Shown: positions 7,207 to 16,323, counted from the stretch's first letter. The stretch is DNA of 37,403 nucleotides from Candidatus Falkowiibacteriota bacterium (GCA_026396805.1 JAPLVZ010000010.1:1-37403); one strand, 5' to 3'. Numbers and translations: made by a program. Notes: generated by a model not told the origin, from the sequence alone.

Positions 7207-9609
7207 ATGAAGCTCAATTTAAGTCTTAAATTTCATAAGCGTTGGGCCGCTGATTTCGGCCGGGAAATCCTGGATTTACTGATCGAAACCACTTATTTGG
7301 CGGCGATTTTTTTAGTGCCCCTGTGGTTTGCCTATCTTTTTCCGACTTATAATATCTTTGAGTTCAATAAGCTGATTATCTTTGAAATTCTAGTTTGGCT
7401 CTTATTTCTGTTTACCGCTCTGAAGCTGATATTTTTTCATTCTCATCTTAGCTTCGCGCCCGGGAAGTTTTCACGGAAATATTGGCTTTGGCCATTAGTT
7501 TTTATCGCCGGCCTTAGTCTCACCCTTTTATTTTCGGATAATCCGCTTCTTAGTTTTTACGGGACGATTGAGCGGCAAGCGGGCTTAGTTTCTTATTTAT
7601 TTTATTTTTTTTGGTTTATTCTAGTAAGTTTCAATATTTTGACGGTTGATAACCACTTACCGCGGGGTGTGGACGATAAAATAAAAAAAATAAAAAGAGT
7701 CGCGGCGACGGCCGTTATCGCCGCGTCCCTGGTGGCTATCTACGGAATCCTTCAAATCTTGAATATTGATTTTCTTAGCTGGCCCGAGTCGGCTTTTATG
7801 ACGCAGCGGACTTTCTCAACTCTTGGCCAACCGAATTTTCTAGCTTCTTGGTTATTATTGGTTATTCCTTTAAGTCTGTATTTAGGATTCAGCGCCCGCC
7901 GATATTTAATTAAGTTTTTTTGTTTTCTGGCGGCCACTATCCAGATTATCTGTCTCGTCCTGACCGGCAGCCGGGGCGGGCTGCTGGCTTTATTTTTTGC
8001 CGGCGTTCTCTGTCTGGTTTATCTATTTGCGGTCGTGGCTTGGCCGCGCCGCCGAAAATTTTTTCTCGGGTTGGTTTTTGTTTTTTTAATGATCATTTCC
8101 TTGGTAGCCGCTAATAATATCTGGCCGGGGCGTATCAGCGGTATTTTTGACTATCGATCCGGCAGCGTCGCCGCGCGCGCCAATTTCTATTCCGCCGCCG
8201 CCGATTCTATTAAGACCCGTCCTTTATTCGGCTATGGCCTGGAGAGCGGCCAGGAAATATTTATCAAATATTATGAGTCGGATTGGGCGGTTTCTGGCGA
8301 TGTCGGCCAATCGGCCGATCGGGCGCATAATTTGATTTTAGATATTATTCTGGGGGTCGGTTTTTACGGCCTGATCTTATTCGCGCTTCTTTACTATTTT
8401 TTCTTCGCGTTGGCCGGGGATAATATCAAAAAGAAGCGCCGGCCAGCCTTATCTTTAGCGCTGTCTTTGGGCGCGGCCGCTTATCTTTTTTCACTGCTCT
8501 TCAGTTTTACTATCATCTCCGGCGAAATTTATTTCTGGCTTTTTTTAGCGCTCTTAGCGGTTATTAATCATGAGGCGGACGAAACCGCTGGCAAGCCGGA
8601 CCGGATTGGTCTGGTCGCGAGATTATTTAGATTCCTGAAAGAGCGAATTATCTTCAATCGAAGACGGTTATTGCCTAAAAAGGTGCGATTTTTTGTAAAA
8701 GTTGCCGCCGCTTTAGTTTTAGTCATTTTAACTTTTTGGCGGATATCCCTGGTCTTCCGGTCTCTAGTGGCGGATTATTATTTCAATAAGATTTATTTTA
8801 CGCTTGCCCAGCCTGATTATTTTACGGCCTTGACGCTCGACGGTTATCTTAAGGAACAGAAGACAAATCCGATAAATCAAGCGGCCTATGATTCTTTTTG
8901 GGGCGAGAAATTAAGCGAATTCTATCCGTCAATTGACGAACTAACAGTTAAGTCAGCCGCGGCGGAGAAACTGAAAGAAGTTGATAGGTCGTTGCCGGAT
9001 AATAGTTATGAGAATTTATTGGTTAAAGCCAAGATTAATAACGTTCTCGGACGTTATCAGCTCGCCCAGTTTTATTTAGACCGTGTTATCGCGATTACTC
9101 CGCGTTGGCCTTTAGTTTATCTGGAGCAGGGGAAATTATCAGTTAACCGGAATGATTTTAAGTCGGCGCTGATCGCTTATAATTTAGCCCTGCTTAACCT
9201 GCCTTCAGTCGAGGACGACCGCCTTAACGATCCGCATCGTGATTTAATTCGGCGTTACCGATATTTCATTTATTATAAAATCGGCGATATTTACGAGCGG
9301 GAAAAGAATTATGGCGCCGCCGCCAAATATTTTCGGCTGGCTTATGGCAGCGACCCGTCTGATTTTATCTTACTGAAAAGAATCGCGGACATGTATTACC
9401 GTCGCGGCGATTTACCAACAGCGATTGATTATACCAAACACGGCTTGGCGCGTAATCCCGGAGACTATAAATGGTCGGTCGCCCTGGCGTCTTTATATTA
9501 TGAAAGCGGCGATAAGGCCAGCGCCTTAGAATATTTGGAAAGGGCGTTAATGTTGACGCCTGATAATAATGAGGAGGTAAAAAGTTTGCTGTTAGAGTAT
9601 GAGAAATAG
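7207..9609 (+). CDS. O-antigen ligase/polymerase-like membrane protein with C-terminal TPR domain
   Basis: 800 residues. The first ~470 residues contain a dozen or so hydrophobic segments. They include the Wzy_C/O-antigen ligase pattern: LTGSRGGLLAL around 250, and PLFGYGLESGQE with a following DRAHNLILDI around 340-375. This is the loop that acts in glycan transfer in WaaL/PglL/Wzy enzymes. After one more helix (about 497-515) the last 250 residues are TPR-like (YLDRVIAITPRWPLVYLEQGKL, AAKYFRLAYGSDPSD, ALEYLERALMLTPD), probably outside the membrane. It likely attaches or polymerises a lipid-linked glycan on the surface or on proteins such as pilins. A GT8 glycosyltransferase follows. Substrate unknown. 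Confidence 0.8.
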   Translation: MKLNLSLKFHKRWAADFGREILDLLIETTYLAAIFLVPLWFAYLFPTYNIFEFNKLIIFEILVWLLFLFTALKLIFFHSHLSFAPGKFSRKYWLWPLVFIAGLSLTLLFSDNPLLSFYGTIERQAGLVSYLFYFFWFILVSFNILTVDNHLPRGVDDKIKKIKRVAATAVIAASLVAIYGILQILNIDFLSWPESAFMTQRTFSTLGQPNFLASWLLLVIPLSLYLGFSARRYLIKFFCFLAATIQIICLVLTGSRGGLLALFFAGVLCLVYLFAVVAWPRRRKFFLGLVFVFLMIISLVAANNIWPGRISGIFDYRSGSVAARANFYSAAADSIKTRPLFGYGLESGQEIFIKYYESDWAVSGDVGQSADRAHNLILDIILGVGFYGLILFALLYYFFFALAGDNIKKKRRPALSLALSLGAAAYLFSLLFSFTIISGEIYFWLFLALLAVINHEADETAGKPDRIGLVARLFRFLKERIIFNRRRLLPKKVRFFVKVAAALVLVILTFWRISLVFRSLVADYYFNKIYFTLAQPDYFTALTLDGYLKEQKTNPINQAAYDSFWGEKLSEFYPSIDELTVKSAAAEKLKEVDRSLPDNSYENLLVKAKINNVLGRYQLAQFYLDRVIAITPRWPLVYLEQGKLSVNRNDFKSALIAYNLALLNLPSVEDDRLNDPHRDLIRRYRYFIYYKIGDIYEREKNYGAAAKYFRLAYGSDPSDFILLKRIADMYYRRGDLPTAIDYTKHGLARNPGDYKWSVALASLYYESGDKASALEYLERALMLTPDNNEEVKSLLLEYEK

Positions 9610-9668
9610 GTAGTCGGATAGTTTTTAAACTGTCAGTTATTTGAGTACTAGATAATCAGTCCAAGCTT

Positions 9669-10616
9669 ATGTTTGAATTTAAAAACGAAATCAATCTAGT
9701 CTTGGCCGCCGACGATAATTACGCGCCGCCTTTGGGAGTGGCGCTAATTTCTATTATAGAAAATTATCATGATAGCCGTTTTTTATTTTTTCATATTCTC
9801 GATAACGGCATCAGCGACAAAAATAAAGAGTATTTAAAAATAATCGGCAAAAAAAAGGGGGTGGAATTAATATTTTATGATATTCCCGAGAATTTATTAG
9901 CTGATTGCCCGGAAGTTAATCATCTCTCCCGGACAAGCTATGCCCGCCTCATGATTTCAGAATTATTGCCATCCGATGTTGATAAGGCCCTTTATTTAGA
10001 CGCTGATATTGTTGTTTTGGAAAATATTGCTGAACTTTATGATCAGGATTTAAACGGCCTTTCCTTGGGAGCTGTCGCCGACGTCATGGCCAAAGAAATT
10101 TTGCGGATTTATTTTTATTCCGGCCTTTCCAATTATTTTAATGCCGGCGTCTTACTCATTAATCTTGATTCTTGGCGCCGCCAAGACGTCAAGAAGAAGT
10201 CCCTGGAATTTATTAGTCGTCATTTCAAAGATATTATCCGCGCTGACCAGGATATCCTTAATTGTTTGTTCAAGGATGATTGGAAATTATTAGATAATCG
10301 TTTTAATACTGATTTGAAACGCCGGGGTCGTAAAGCGATGCCTGGGCGCGGGACGGTTGTCTTGCATTATTCAGATAGAGTAAAACCCTGGCAGTATCTT
10401 TTTTCCGGAGCAAGCGGCCGCTATTATTTTGACTATTTAAGAAAGACTCCTTGGCCTGATTTTAAGTTCGGCGATAAGAATTTCAAGAATTTTTTCAAAA
10501 AATATTATTTATTACTGGTTAAAGAATTTAAAAAATTCTTATTGCCTTATTTGCCGACGTCTTTATCGGACAATTATCGCCGCTTATTATGGCGAACATA
10601 CAGGATGAAAAAATAA
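9669..10616 (+). CDS. Glycosyltransferase family 8 protein
   Basis: 315 residues. The N-terminus INLVLAADDNYAPPLGVALISII is the nucleotide-sugar binding start of GT8 enzymes. The metal-binding DxD is D111-A-D113 in ALYLDADIVV. Further family marks are YFNAGVLLINLDSWR, a DQDILN segment, and VLHYSDRVKPW towards the end. It should transfer a hexose from a nucleotide sugar to a glycan acceptor with retention of configuration; the acceptor is unknown. It lies 59 nt after the O-antigen-ligase-like gene and plausibly works with it. Confidence 0.88.
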   Translation: MFEFKNEINLVLAADDNYAPPLGVALISIIENYHDSRFLFFHILDNGISDKNKEYLKIIGKKKGVELIFYDIPENLLADCPEVNHLSRTSYARLMISELLPSDVDKALYLDADIVVLENIAELYDQDLNGLSLGAVADVMAKEILRIYFYSGLSNYFNAGVLLINLDSWRRQDVKKKSLEFISRHFKDIIRADQDILNCLFKDDWKLLDNRFNTDLKRRGRKAMPGRGTVVLHYSDRVKPWQYLFSGASGRYYFDYLRKTPWPDFKFGDKNFKNFFKKYYLLLVKEFKKFLLPYLPTSLSDNYRRLLWRTYRMKK

Positions 10617-10633
10617 AGTTCCTGTGTAATATT

Positions 10634-10661
10634 TTGACATAATATAATATATAATTATGTC
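10634..10661 (+). promoter_or_regulatory. Possible promoter for prepilin peptidase gene
   Basis: A perfect TTGACA (10634-10639) is followed by a very AT-rich stretch. At 16 bp spacing the -10 would be TATGTC, a weak match; the TATAAT copies in between are at wrong spacing. Exact start uncertain. Confidence 0.35.
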
Positions 10662-10684
10662 TTATCAATTCTAAAAAATAATCT

Positions 10685-11449
10685 ATGTCCATCTTATTCT
10701 CAATCTTCGTCTTTGTCTTCGGCTTAATTATCGGCAGTTTTTTAAATTGCCTGATTTGGCGTTTATATAAAGATGAAAGTTTAAGCGGCCGTTCTTATTG
10801 CCCGAAGTGCCGGCACACTATCGCTTGGTATGATAATATTCCGCTCTTGAGCTTTCTTATCCTTGAATGCCGTTGCCGTCATTGCCGCGAGAAAATTTCT
10901 TGGCAGTATCCGCTCGTAGAATTCGTGACGGCGGTTTTATTCTTGCTGACCTTCCAAGCGGACGCTTCCTCCTCGCAATTCTCTTGGCTCTTACTCCGCG
11001 ATTGGTTTTTAATAATTACGCTGATGATAGTTTTCGTTTACGATTTGCGCTGGCAATTAGTTCCGTTAAAAGTTGTTTGGTTTATGGGCGCGCTTATCCT
11101 GGTACTCAATATCATTCTCGGCGTTCCTTTACTGACGGAATTATTTTTTGCCGCCCTGGGCGCAACTTTCTTTTTGGCGCAATATTTATTAACTAAAAAG
11201 AGGGGGGTCGGAGAAGGCGATATTTGGCTCGGGGCATACTTAGGCGCCGCTTTCCCGGGTGCTTGGTCGCTGCTCTTGATTATGGTTTTTTCTTATGGCC
11301 TCGGGGCTATTATCAGCCTTATTCTGATATCAGGAGCGAAAAAGAATTGGAAATCCCGCATCGCCTTAGGGCCATTTTTAGCCAGCGGGGCTATTATTAC
11401 CTTAATTTGGGGCGAGAAAATAATTACCTGGTATCTGGGCCTGTTTTGA
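10685..11449 (+). CDS. Prepilin peptidase / N-methyltransferase (type IV pilus, A24 family)
   Basis: 254 residues, polytopic. The N-terminal methyltransferase part has the zinc-binding Cys set (C39-P-K-C42 and C62/C64/C67) flanking TIAWYDNIPLLSF. The two catalytic aspartates of A24 peptidases are visible as D120 in VFVYDLRWQLVP and D179 in GVGEGDIWLG. It cleaves the leader of type IV prepilins at the membrane and methylates the new N-terminus. No pilin gene is in the window. It stands alone between the GT8 gene and ftsA. Confidence 0.93.
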   Translation: MSILFSIFVFVFGLIIGSFLNCLIWRLYKDESLSGRSYCPKCRHTIAWYDNIPLLSFLILECRCRHCREKISWQYPLVEFVTAVLFLLTFQADASSSQFSWLLLRDWFLIITLMIVFVYDLRWQLVPLKVVWFMGALILVLNIILGVPLLTELFFAALGATFFLAQYLLTKKRGVGEGDIWLGAYLGAAFPGAWSLLLIMVFSYGLGAIISLILISGAKKNWKSRIALGPFLASGAIITLIWGEKIITWYLGLF

Positions 11450-11462
11450 GGAGCCAAAAGAA

Positions 11463-11491
11463 TTGTTTAATTTCTGAAAATTTTGTATAAT
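11463..11491 (+). promoter_or_regulatory. ftsA-ftsZ promoter
   Basis: TTGTTT (11463-11468), 17-bp spacer, TATAAT (11486-11491). Transcription should begin near 11498. This decides the ftsA start: the in-frame TTG at 11483 lies inside the promoter, so ATG 11525 is the real start. Confidence 0.75.
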
Positions 11492-11524
11492 ATTAACAGC
11501 AATTATTTAAAGCATAAAATACTT

Positions 11525-12784
11525 ATGAAAGATAATGTTATCGCCGGGTTGGATATCGGCTCTACCTCTATCCGTCTGGTCATCGGCCAAAGAATCGCCG
11601 GTCCGGCTGGTGACGAACTGCAGATTATCGGAGCGATTTCCGTTCCGACCGCCGGTGTTAATCGCGGCATCGTCAATAGCATTGAAGAAACGACTTCTTC
11701 AATTTCGGCCTGCCTGGAAAAAGCGGAGCGCCTTGTCGGCGTACCGATTTCTCGCGTCTGGGTCAGTATTAATGATCCGTATATAAAATGTGAACGCTCT
11801 AAGGGGGTAGTGGCTGTCGGCCGCAGTGACGGAGAAATAAATGAAAACGACGTTAACCGGGCGATTGAAGCGGCTCGAGCTTTAGCTGTCCCGGTCAATT
11901 ACGAAATTTTGCATGTCATTCCCATAAAATTCGGCGTTGATAATCAAAGCGACGTCAAGGATCCTATCGGTATGAACGGTATCCGCCTGGAAGTGGAAAC
12001 TTTAATTGTCCAGGGATTAAGCACGCAGATAAAGAATTTAACCAAGGCGATTTATCGCACCGGCCTGGAAATTGAAGATCTGGTCATCGCCCCGCTCGCG
12101 GCCGCCGAGGCGGTTTTAAGCACTAAGCAGAAAGAACTCGGCGTCGCCTTAATTAATCTGGGGTCATCGACGACCAGTTTGGCGGTTTATGAAGACCGTA
12201 ATCTTATCCATACCGCGGTTTTGCCTATCGGCGCCGAACATATCACGGCCGATATCGCTATCGGCTTGCGCTGTCCGATCAACTTAGCCGAGAGGATTAA
12301 ACGCGAATACGGGACGGCGGCGGCTGATGAGGTTAATAAGAAAGACGAGGTTGATGTCAGTCAATTGGTTAAAGAAGAAGAGGTTAATGATGATATCAGC
12401 ATTATTTCGCGTAAATACTTAGCGGAGATTATCAGCGCTCGGGTAGAGGAGATTTTTGATAAGGTTGATAATGAATTTAGGCGCATTGACCGCTCCGGCA
12501 TGCTTCCGGCCGGGATTATTTTCGTCGGCGGCGGCGCGGAACTCGACGGCTTAGTGGAAGCGTCTAAAAAGAAATTGCGTTTGCCGGCGGCGCTGGGAGC
12601 GGCCAAGAATATTAATGTTATTATTGATAAAGTTAAGAGCCCGGAATTCTTAACCGCTCTGGGTTTAGTCATTTGGGGAAGCCGGGTTGATGTTGTCGGC
12701 GGTAAAAGTACGAATTTAAAGAGAATCTTAAGCGGGCTATTCGAAAAAACCAAGGGCTTATGGAATAAGATAATGCCCAAGTAA
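11525..12784 (+). CDS. ftsA: Cell division protein FtsA
   Basis: 419 residues from ATG 11525. This actin-like ATPase tethers FtsZ to the membrane. The phosphate-1 motif is GLDIGSTSIRLVIG near the N-terminus. The SHS2 domain follows, with VWVSINDPYIKCERSKG, and the phosphate-2/second-domain motif is INLGSSTTSLAVYED. The adenosine motif is IFVGGGAEL. The C-terminus (LSGLFEKTKGLWNKIMPK) looks like the amphipathic membrane-targeting helix. ftsZ follows after 26 nt, so the two form the classic operon. Confidence 0.95.
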   Translation: MKDNVIAGLDIGSTSIRLVIGQRIAGPAGDELQIIGAISVPTAGVNRGIVNSIEETTSSISACLEKAERLVGVPISRVWVSINDPYIKCERSKGVVAVGRSDGEINENDVNRAIEAARALAVPVNYEILHVIPIKFGVDNQSDVKDPIGMNGIRLEVETLIVQGLSTQIKNLTKAIYRTGLEIEDLVIAPLAAAEAVLSTKQKELGVALINLGSSTTSLAVYEDRNLIHTAVLPIGAEHITADIAIGLRCPINLAERIKREYGTAAADEVNKKDEVDVSQLVKEEEVNDDISIISRKYLAEIISARVEEIFDKVDNEFRRIDRSGMLPAGIIFVGGGAELDGLVEASKKKLRLPAALGAAKNINVIIDKVKSPEFLTALGLVIWGSRVDVVGGKSTNLKRILSGLFEKTKGLWNKIMPK

Positions 12785-12810
12785 TTATTTTTTAATATTT
12801 CAATAATCGT

Positions 12811-14001
12811 ATGGCTGAAATTAAACCGGAAATTGAAACATTCGCTAAAATAAAAGTGATCGGCGTCGGCGGCGGCGGCGGCAGCGCTGTCAATCGCATG
12901 GTCACAAGCGGCATCAGGGGTGTCGGCTTTGTGGCGATTAATACCGATGTTCAAGCTTTGCATTATAATAAAGCGACGGAAAAGATTCATATCGGTAAGA
13001 CCGTAACCAAAGGCTTGGGAGCCGGCATGAATCCGGATCTGGGCAAGGGCGCGGCCGAAGAATCTCAGAATGAAATCCGAGAAGCTTTAAAGGATTGCGA
13101 TATGGTCTTTATTACTTGCGGCCTCGGCGGCGGGACCGGCTCCGGCGCATCGCCGATTATCGCTCAAATCGCTAAAGATTTGGGAGCTTTAACGGTCGCG
13201 GTCGTCACTAAGCCGTTCATGTTTGAAGGCGGCCAGCGCAAAAATATCGCCGATCGGGCATGTTCTGAACTAGCCGACAAGGTTGATACGATTATTACCA
13301 TTTCTAACGATAAATTATTACAGGTCGTTGATAAAAGGACCTCGCTTTTAGATGCTTTTAAGATAGCCGATGATGTTCTGCGCCAGGGCGTCCAGGGAAT
13401 TGCGGAAATTATCACTGTTCCCGGCATTATTAATGCCGACTTTGCCGATATTAAAGCGGTTATGGCTAATGCCGGTTCCGCTCTCATGGGTATCGGCACC
13501 GCTACAGGCGAAAATAAGGCCGTAGAGGCGGCTAAGGATGCGATTAACTCTAACTTATTGGATATGTCCATTGACGGCGCCAGGGGCATCGTTTTCACGA
13601 TTACCGGCGGTCCGGATTTGAGCATGACCGAGGTCAGTGAAGCGGCTAAAGTTATCACTTCCGCGGCCGATGAGGACGCTAAGATTATTTTTGGAGCCGT
13701 GATTGATGATAAGATGAAAGATTCCATCAAGATTACTGTGGTAGCGACAGGTTTTGACGGTCATGGCAAGAGCCAGAAGAGCGAATCTTTAAAAGTTTAT
13801 ACTCCAAACACTTTTATCGCTGAAAAGGAAAATGAATTGGAGACCGGTTCAATCTCGAATGTCGATAAAAATAAGAGTAAATTTTCAGTTTTCAAGAATA
13901 TTCCGATTAAGCCGGCTTTGGAAAGGAAGGCGGAGAAACCGGCTATTGACGAGGATGACGATTTGAGCGTTCCGGCCTTTATTCGCAAGAAGATGGGGTA
14001 A
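12811..14001 (+). CDS. ftsZ: Cell division protein FtsZ
   Basis: 396 residues. This tubulin-like GTPase forms the Z ring. GTP-binding residues are in IGVGGGGGSAVNRM near the N-terminus and in the tubulin signature GLGGGTGSGASP (about 105-116). The T7 loop NADFADIKAVM carries the catalytic Asp residues. A linker of about 55 residues leads to the C-terminal peptide DDDLSVPAFIRKKMG, which matches the FtsA/ZipA-binding tail of other FtsZs. The terminator directly downstream closes the ftsAZ operon. Confidence 0.97.
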   Translation: MAEIKPEIETFAKIKVIGVGGGGGSAVNRMVTSGIRGVGFVAINTDVQALHYNKATEKIHIGKTVTKGLGAGMNPDLGKGAAEESQNEIREALKDCDMVFITCGLGGGTGSGASPIIAQIAKDLGALTVAVVTKPFMFEGGQRKNIADRACSELADKVDTIITISNDKLLQVVDKRTSLLDAFKIADDVLRQGVQGIAEIITVPGIINADFADIKAVMANAGSALMGIGTATGENKAVEAAKDAINSNLLDMSIDGARGIVFTITGGPDLSMTEVSEAAKVITSAADEDAKIIFGAVIDDKMKDSIKITVVATGFDGHGKSQKSESLKVYTPNTFIAEKENELETGSISNVDKNKSKFSVFKNIPIKPALERKAEKPAIDEDDDLSVPAFIRKKMG

Positions 14002-14025
14002 AATTAGAGAAAATACGGAGATATT

Positions 14026-14055
14026 AAAGAGTCATACTCGCTTATGGCTCTTTTT
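14026..14055 (+). terminator. Terminator of ftsAZ
   Basis: AAAGAGTCAT pairs with ATGGCTCTTT (one G-U) around an 8-nt loop, followed by a T run at 14049-14055. Confidence 0.8.
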
Positions 14056-14058
14056 GAT

Positions 14059-14087
14059 TTGACTTTTTACATATAATCGCATATAAT
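14059..14087 (+). promoter_or_regulatory. Promoter of the fic operon
   Basis: TTGACT (14059-14064), 17-bp spacer, TATAAT (14082-14087), starting right after the ftsZ terminator. A second TATAAT occurs 10 bp upstream at 14072. ATG 14118 then follows about 24 nt after the expected start point, which favours it over the TTG at 14106. Confidence 0.75.
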
Positions 14088-14117
14088 CAAATATATAAGC
14101 TATATTTGAATAAAACT

Positions 14118-15188
14118 ATGCAAGACAGGTTTATAAAAAGATTTAATTTTAAGAACATTGAAGAGGCGCATAAGATTCAAGGCTTTATCGCTGAAATCGA
14201 GCGTTATCAAGGAATGTGGACAGCGACAACAACTTTGTCGCCGCAGATTTTAACTATGCTTAAAAAATCTACAATTATTACCTCGGCCGGAGCATCTACT
14301 CGTATCGAAGGCTCTAAACTTACTGATGAGGAAATTGAAAAATTATTCAAGAATGGATTAAAAATAAAAAAATTCAGTACGCGCGATGAGCAGGAAGTTG
14401 CCGGCTACAAAGAATTATTAGAAAATGTTTTTGAAGCTTGGAAAACGATAAAGTTCAGCGAGAATACAATAAAACATTTCCATAAAGAATTATTAAAATA
14501 TTCCGATAAGGATCAAGGACATTTAGGCAACTATAAATACGGTGAAAATAAAGTGGTCGCTTATGATCATAACGGAAAGGTTGTCGGAATAATTTTCGAA
14601 CCGACATCGCCGTATTTAACGCCGTTTGAAATGAGCGAACTTGTCGAATGGACTCAAAAAGCTTTAGCAGAAAAAATGATCCACCCGCTTTTAATAATTG
14701 GCAATTTTATTCTTGAATTTTTGGCGGTTCATCCTTTTCAAGACGGTAATGGTCGCACCTCAAGAATATTAACTAATTTATTGCTTTTAAAAACGGGCTA
14801 TGATTTTGCGCCCTATGTTTCGCATGAAAAATTTATTGAAGACAATAAAGATATTTATTATTTGGCGCTTAATAAAAGTCAGAAATCATTAAAGACGGAT
14901 GAATCAAATATTGTTCCGTGGCTTTTATTTTTCTTAGAAATAATAAGAAATCAAGCTAAAATGGCCGTTGAATTAAGCCAAAAAGAAAAGATTGAGGCGC
15001 TTCTTTCTGAAAAGCAATTGGCGGTCTGGTATTTTATTTTAGAGAAAAAAGAAACAACCCCAAAGGAAATTCGCGAGGCTCTTAAAATTCCAACTGTGAC
15101 TGTTTTGCAGGTATTAAATAAGCTTTTAGATATGAAAAAAATTGAAAGGCTTAGCGCCGGAAGAAGTACGAGATATAGAGTAAAATAA
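14118..15188 (+). CDS. Fic family protein (probable AMP-transferase) with N-terminal inhibitory motif and C-terminal wHTH
   Basis: 356 residues from ATG 14118. Fic enzymes transfer AMP or other phosphate-containing groups from a nucleotide to target hydroxyls. The active-site motif HPFQDGNGRTSR is intact, at about 200-211 of this start. Near residue 60 the sequence STRIEGS fits the (S/T)xxxE(G/N) inhibitory helix, here on the same polypeptide ahead of the Fic fold (class II autoinhibition). The last ~60 residues (TTPKEIREALKIPTVTVLQVLNKLLDMKKIERL) look like a winged helix-turn-helix. The gene is AT-richer than ftsZ and has its own promoter, suggesting acquisition. Target unknown. Confidence 0.9.
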   Translation: MQDRFIKRFNFKNIEEAHKIQGFIAEIERYQGMWTATTTLSPQILTMLKKSTIITSAGASTRIEGSKLTDEEIEKLFKNGLKIKKFSTRDEQEVAGYKELLENVFEAWKTIKFSENTIKHFHKELLKYSDKDQGHLGNYKYGENKVVAYDHNGKVVGIIFEPTSPYLTPFEMSELVEWTQKALAEKMIHPLLIIGNFILEFLAVHPFQDGNGRTSRILTNLLLLKTGYDFAPYVSHEKFIEDNKDIYYLALNKSQKSLKTDESNIVPWLLFFLEIIRNQAKMAVELSQKEKIEALLSEKQLAVWYFILEKKETTPKEIREALKIPTVTVLQVLNKLLDMKKIERLSAGRSTRYRVK

Positions 15189-15189
15189 T

Positions 15190-16080
15190 ATGAAACAAAT
15201 CCAATCATTCTGTAAATGTAAAAGTTGCGGCGATAAAATTAGCGCTAATACGAATAGCCGCCTAGTTTATTGTAAGTGCGGAAAGCTTGGTTTAGAGTTG
15301 CTTGAGAATATTTCATATTCATACGATAATTTTCCCGACCATCGGGCGGTGTTCAGCGAACTTAAAAAATACCGGCTTTATTCAATTACCATTATCATTG
15401 AAAATTTAAAATCCGATTATTATTTAAGAAAAAAATATACCGAAAAGAAGGTGATTTCGATTCAATCTAAATATAAAGAATTGTTATTTAAGTTTTTTTT
15501 CGATGAGTTCGGCAATTCGCAAGGCAATAAAATTTATGCGGATTTTTTACATAAATATCGAAACTTGATTGATCCCGACGAGGATATTGATGAGTATATT
15601 ATCAAAAAAGAGCTGGAAACTCGTTATCGTGAAAGGATATTAAAGCAATATAAAAATATTGAAAAGCTGATGGCGCCTCGTGTTCGGATTGACCGAGAAC
15701 GATATTATAATTTGCCGGAGCCCTTAAATCGTTTAGATTGGCGCAATCCTTATGATAATATTTTTGTTTGGGAAAAAGAGGGAAAAAAATATTGCGTGCG
15801 CGGCGGAAGCGGTTCTTCCGGCCAACGCGAAAAAAATTCCAGGTTTATTTATGGCTTCGGTTTAATAGATAAAATTAAACCGATCCCCTCGTATTTGTTT
15901 ATCTATAGCGATGGGAATGAGTTGAAATTAGTAAAAAAGTTTAATCATCTGATTGTGCCGGCTTATGACATAGGGTCAAATTATAATTTAAAATCCGAAG
16001 AGTCACAAAAGATTTTAAGTGATATAAATTTATTGGAATGGAGCGATTTTTTTAAGGTTAAAACAATAAAGATTTGTTAA
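15190..16080 (+). CDS. Unknown zinc-ribbon protein cotranscribed with fic
   Basis: 296 residues starting 1 nt after the fic stop codon, so it is almost certainly translated with it. The N-terminus CKCKSCGDKISAN...YCKCGKL contains Cys pairs typical of a zinc ribbon. The middle is charged and helical (LKSDYYLRKKYTEKK, LETRYRERILKQYKNIEKL). The C-terminal half has a motif rich in aromatics and glycine (VWEKEGKKYCVRGGSGSSGQRE) that I do not recognise. No membrane helix. AT-rich like fic. Given the pairing it may be a partner, target or regulator of Fic, but this is inference only. Confidence 0.6.
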   Translation: MKQIQSFCKCKSCGDKISANTNSRLVYCKCGKLGLELLENISYSYDNFPDHRAVFSELKKYRLYSITIIIENLKSDYYLRKKYTEKKVISIQSKYKELLFKFFFDEFGNSQGNKIYADFLHKYRNLIDPDEDIDEYIIKKELETRYRERILKQYKNIEKLMAPRVRIDRERYYNLPEPLNRLDWRNPYDNIFVWEKEGKKYCVRGGSGSSGQREKNSRFIYGFGLIDKIKPIPSYLFIYSDGNELKLVKKFNHLIVPAYDIGSNYNLKSEESQKILSDINLLEWSDFFKVKTIKIC

Positions 16081-16169
16081 ATTGTTTTTTTGTGCGATTT
16101 TTGGACAATTGCTATGCTTCAAAAGAATAGAGTAATTAGGTATAATAATCATCTCGCGGAAAAACAGGA

Positions 16170-16178
16170 TGTGGATAA
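16170..16178 (-). promoter_or_regulatory. Perfect DnaA box 1
   Basis: TGTGGATAA on the plus strand is TTATCCACA on the minus strand, the exact DnaA consensus. It is followed by a strongly AT-rich stretch (16179-16260). Confidence 0.5.
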
Positions 16179-16285
16179 GTTAAATATATAGATAAAATAA
16201 ATAATTAATATATGTTCTGATAATCTTAATTTTTTTCTTAAATTAGCTTAAATTAATACATATAGTAAGCTACGTGATTTACTAT

Positions 16286-16316
16286 AAAATCAGCTATTTA
16301 GTTATGCTGATTTTTT
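16286..16316 (+). terminator. Terminator downstream of the fic operon or of an intergenic transcript
   Basis: AAAATCAGC pairs with GCTGATTTT around an 11-nt loop and is followed by a T run. It lies 205 nt after the last codon of the zinc-ribbon gene and before the nrdR promoter. Confidence 0.7.
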
Positions 16317-16323
16317 GTTTTTC

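Noticed and set aside
11483-11524. TTG start for ftsA
   Set aside because: It precedes the predicted transcription start and overlaps the -10 element; ATG 11525 gives the normal FtsA N-terminus.
12361-12990. 209-codon minus-strand ORF across the ftsA-ftsZ junction
   Set aside because: Antisense shadow of two certain genes; no domain and a composition typical of a reversed coding frame.
13164-13730. 188-codon minus-strand ORF inside ftsZ
   Set aside because: Shadow of the conserved FtsZ core; Ala/Ser-rich sequence without motifs.
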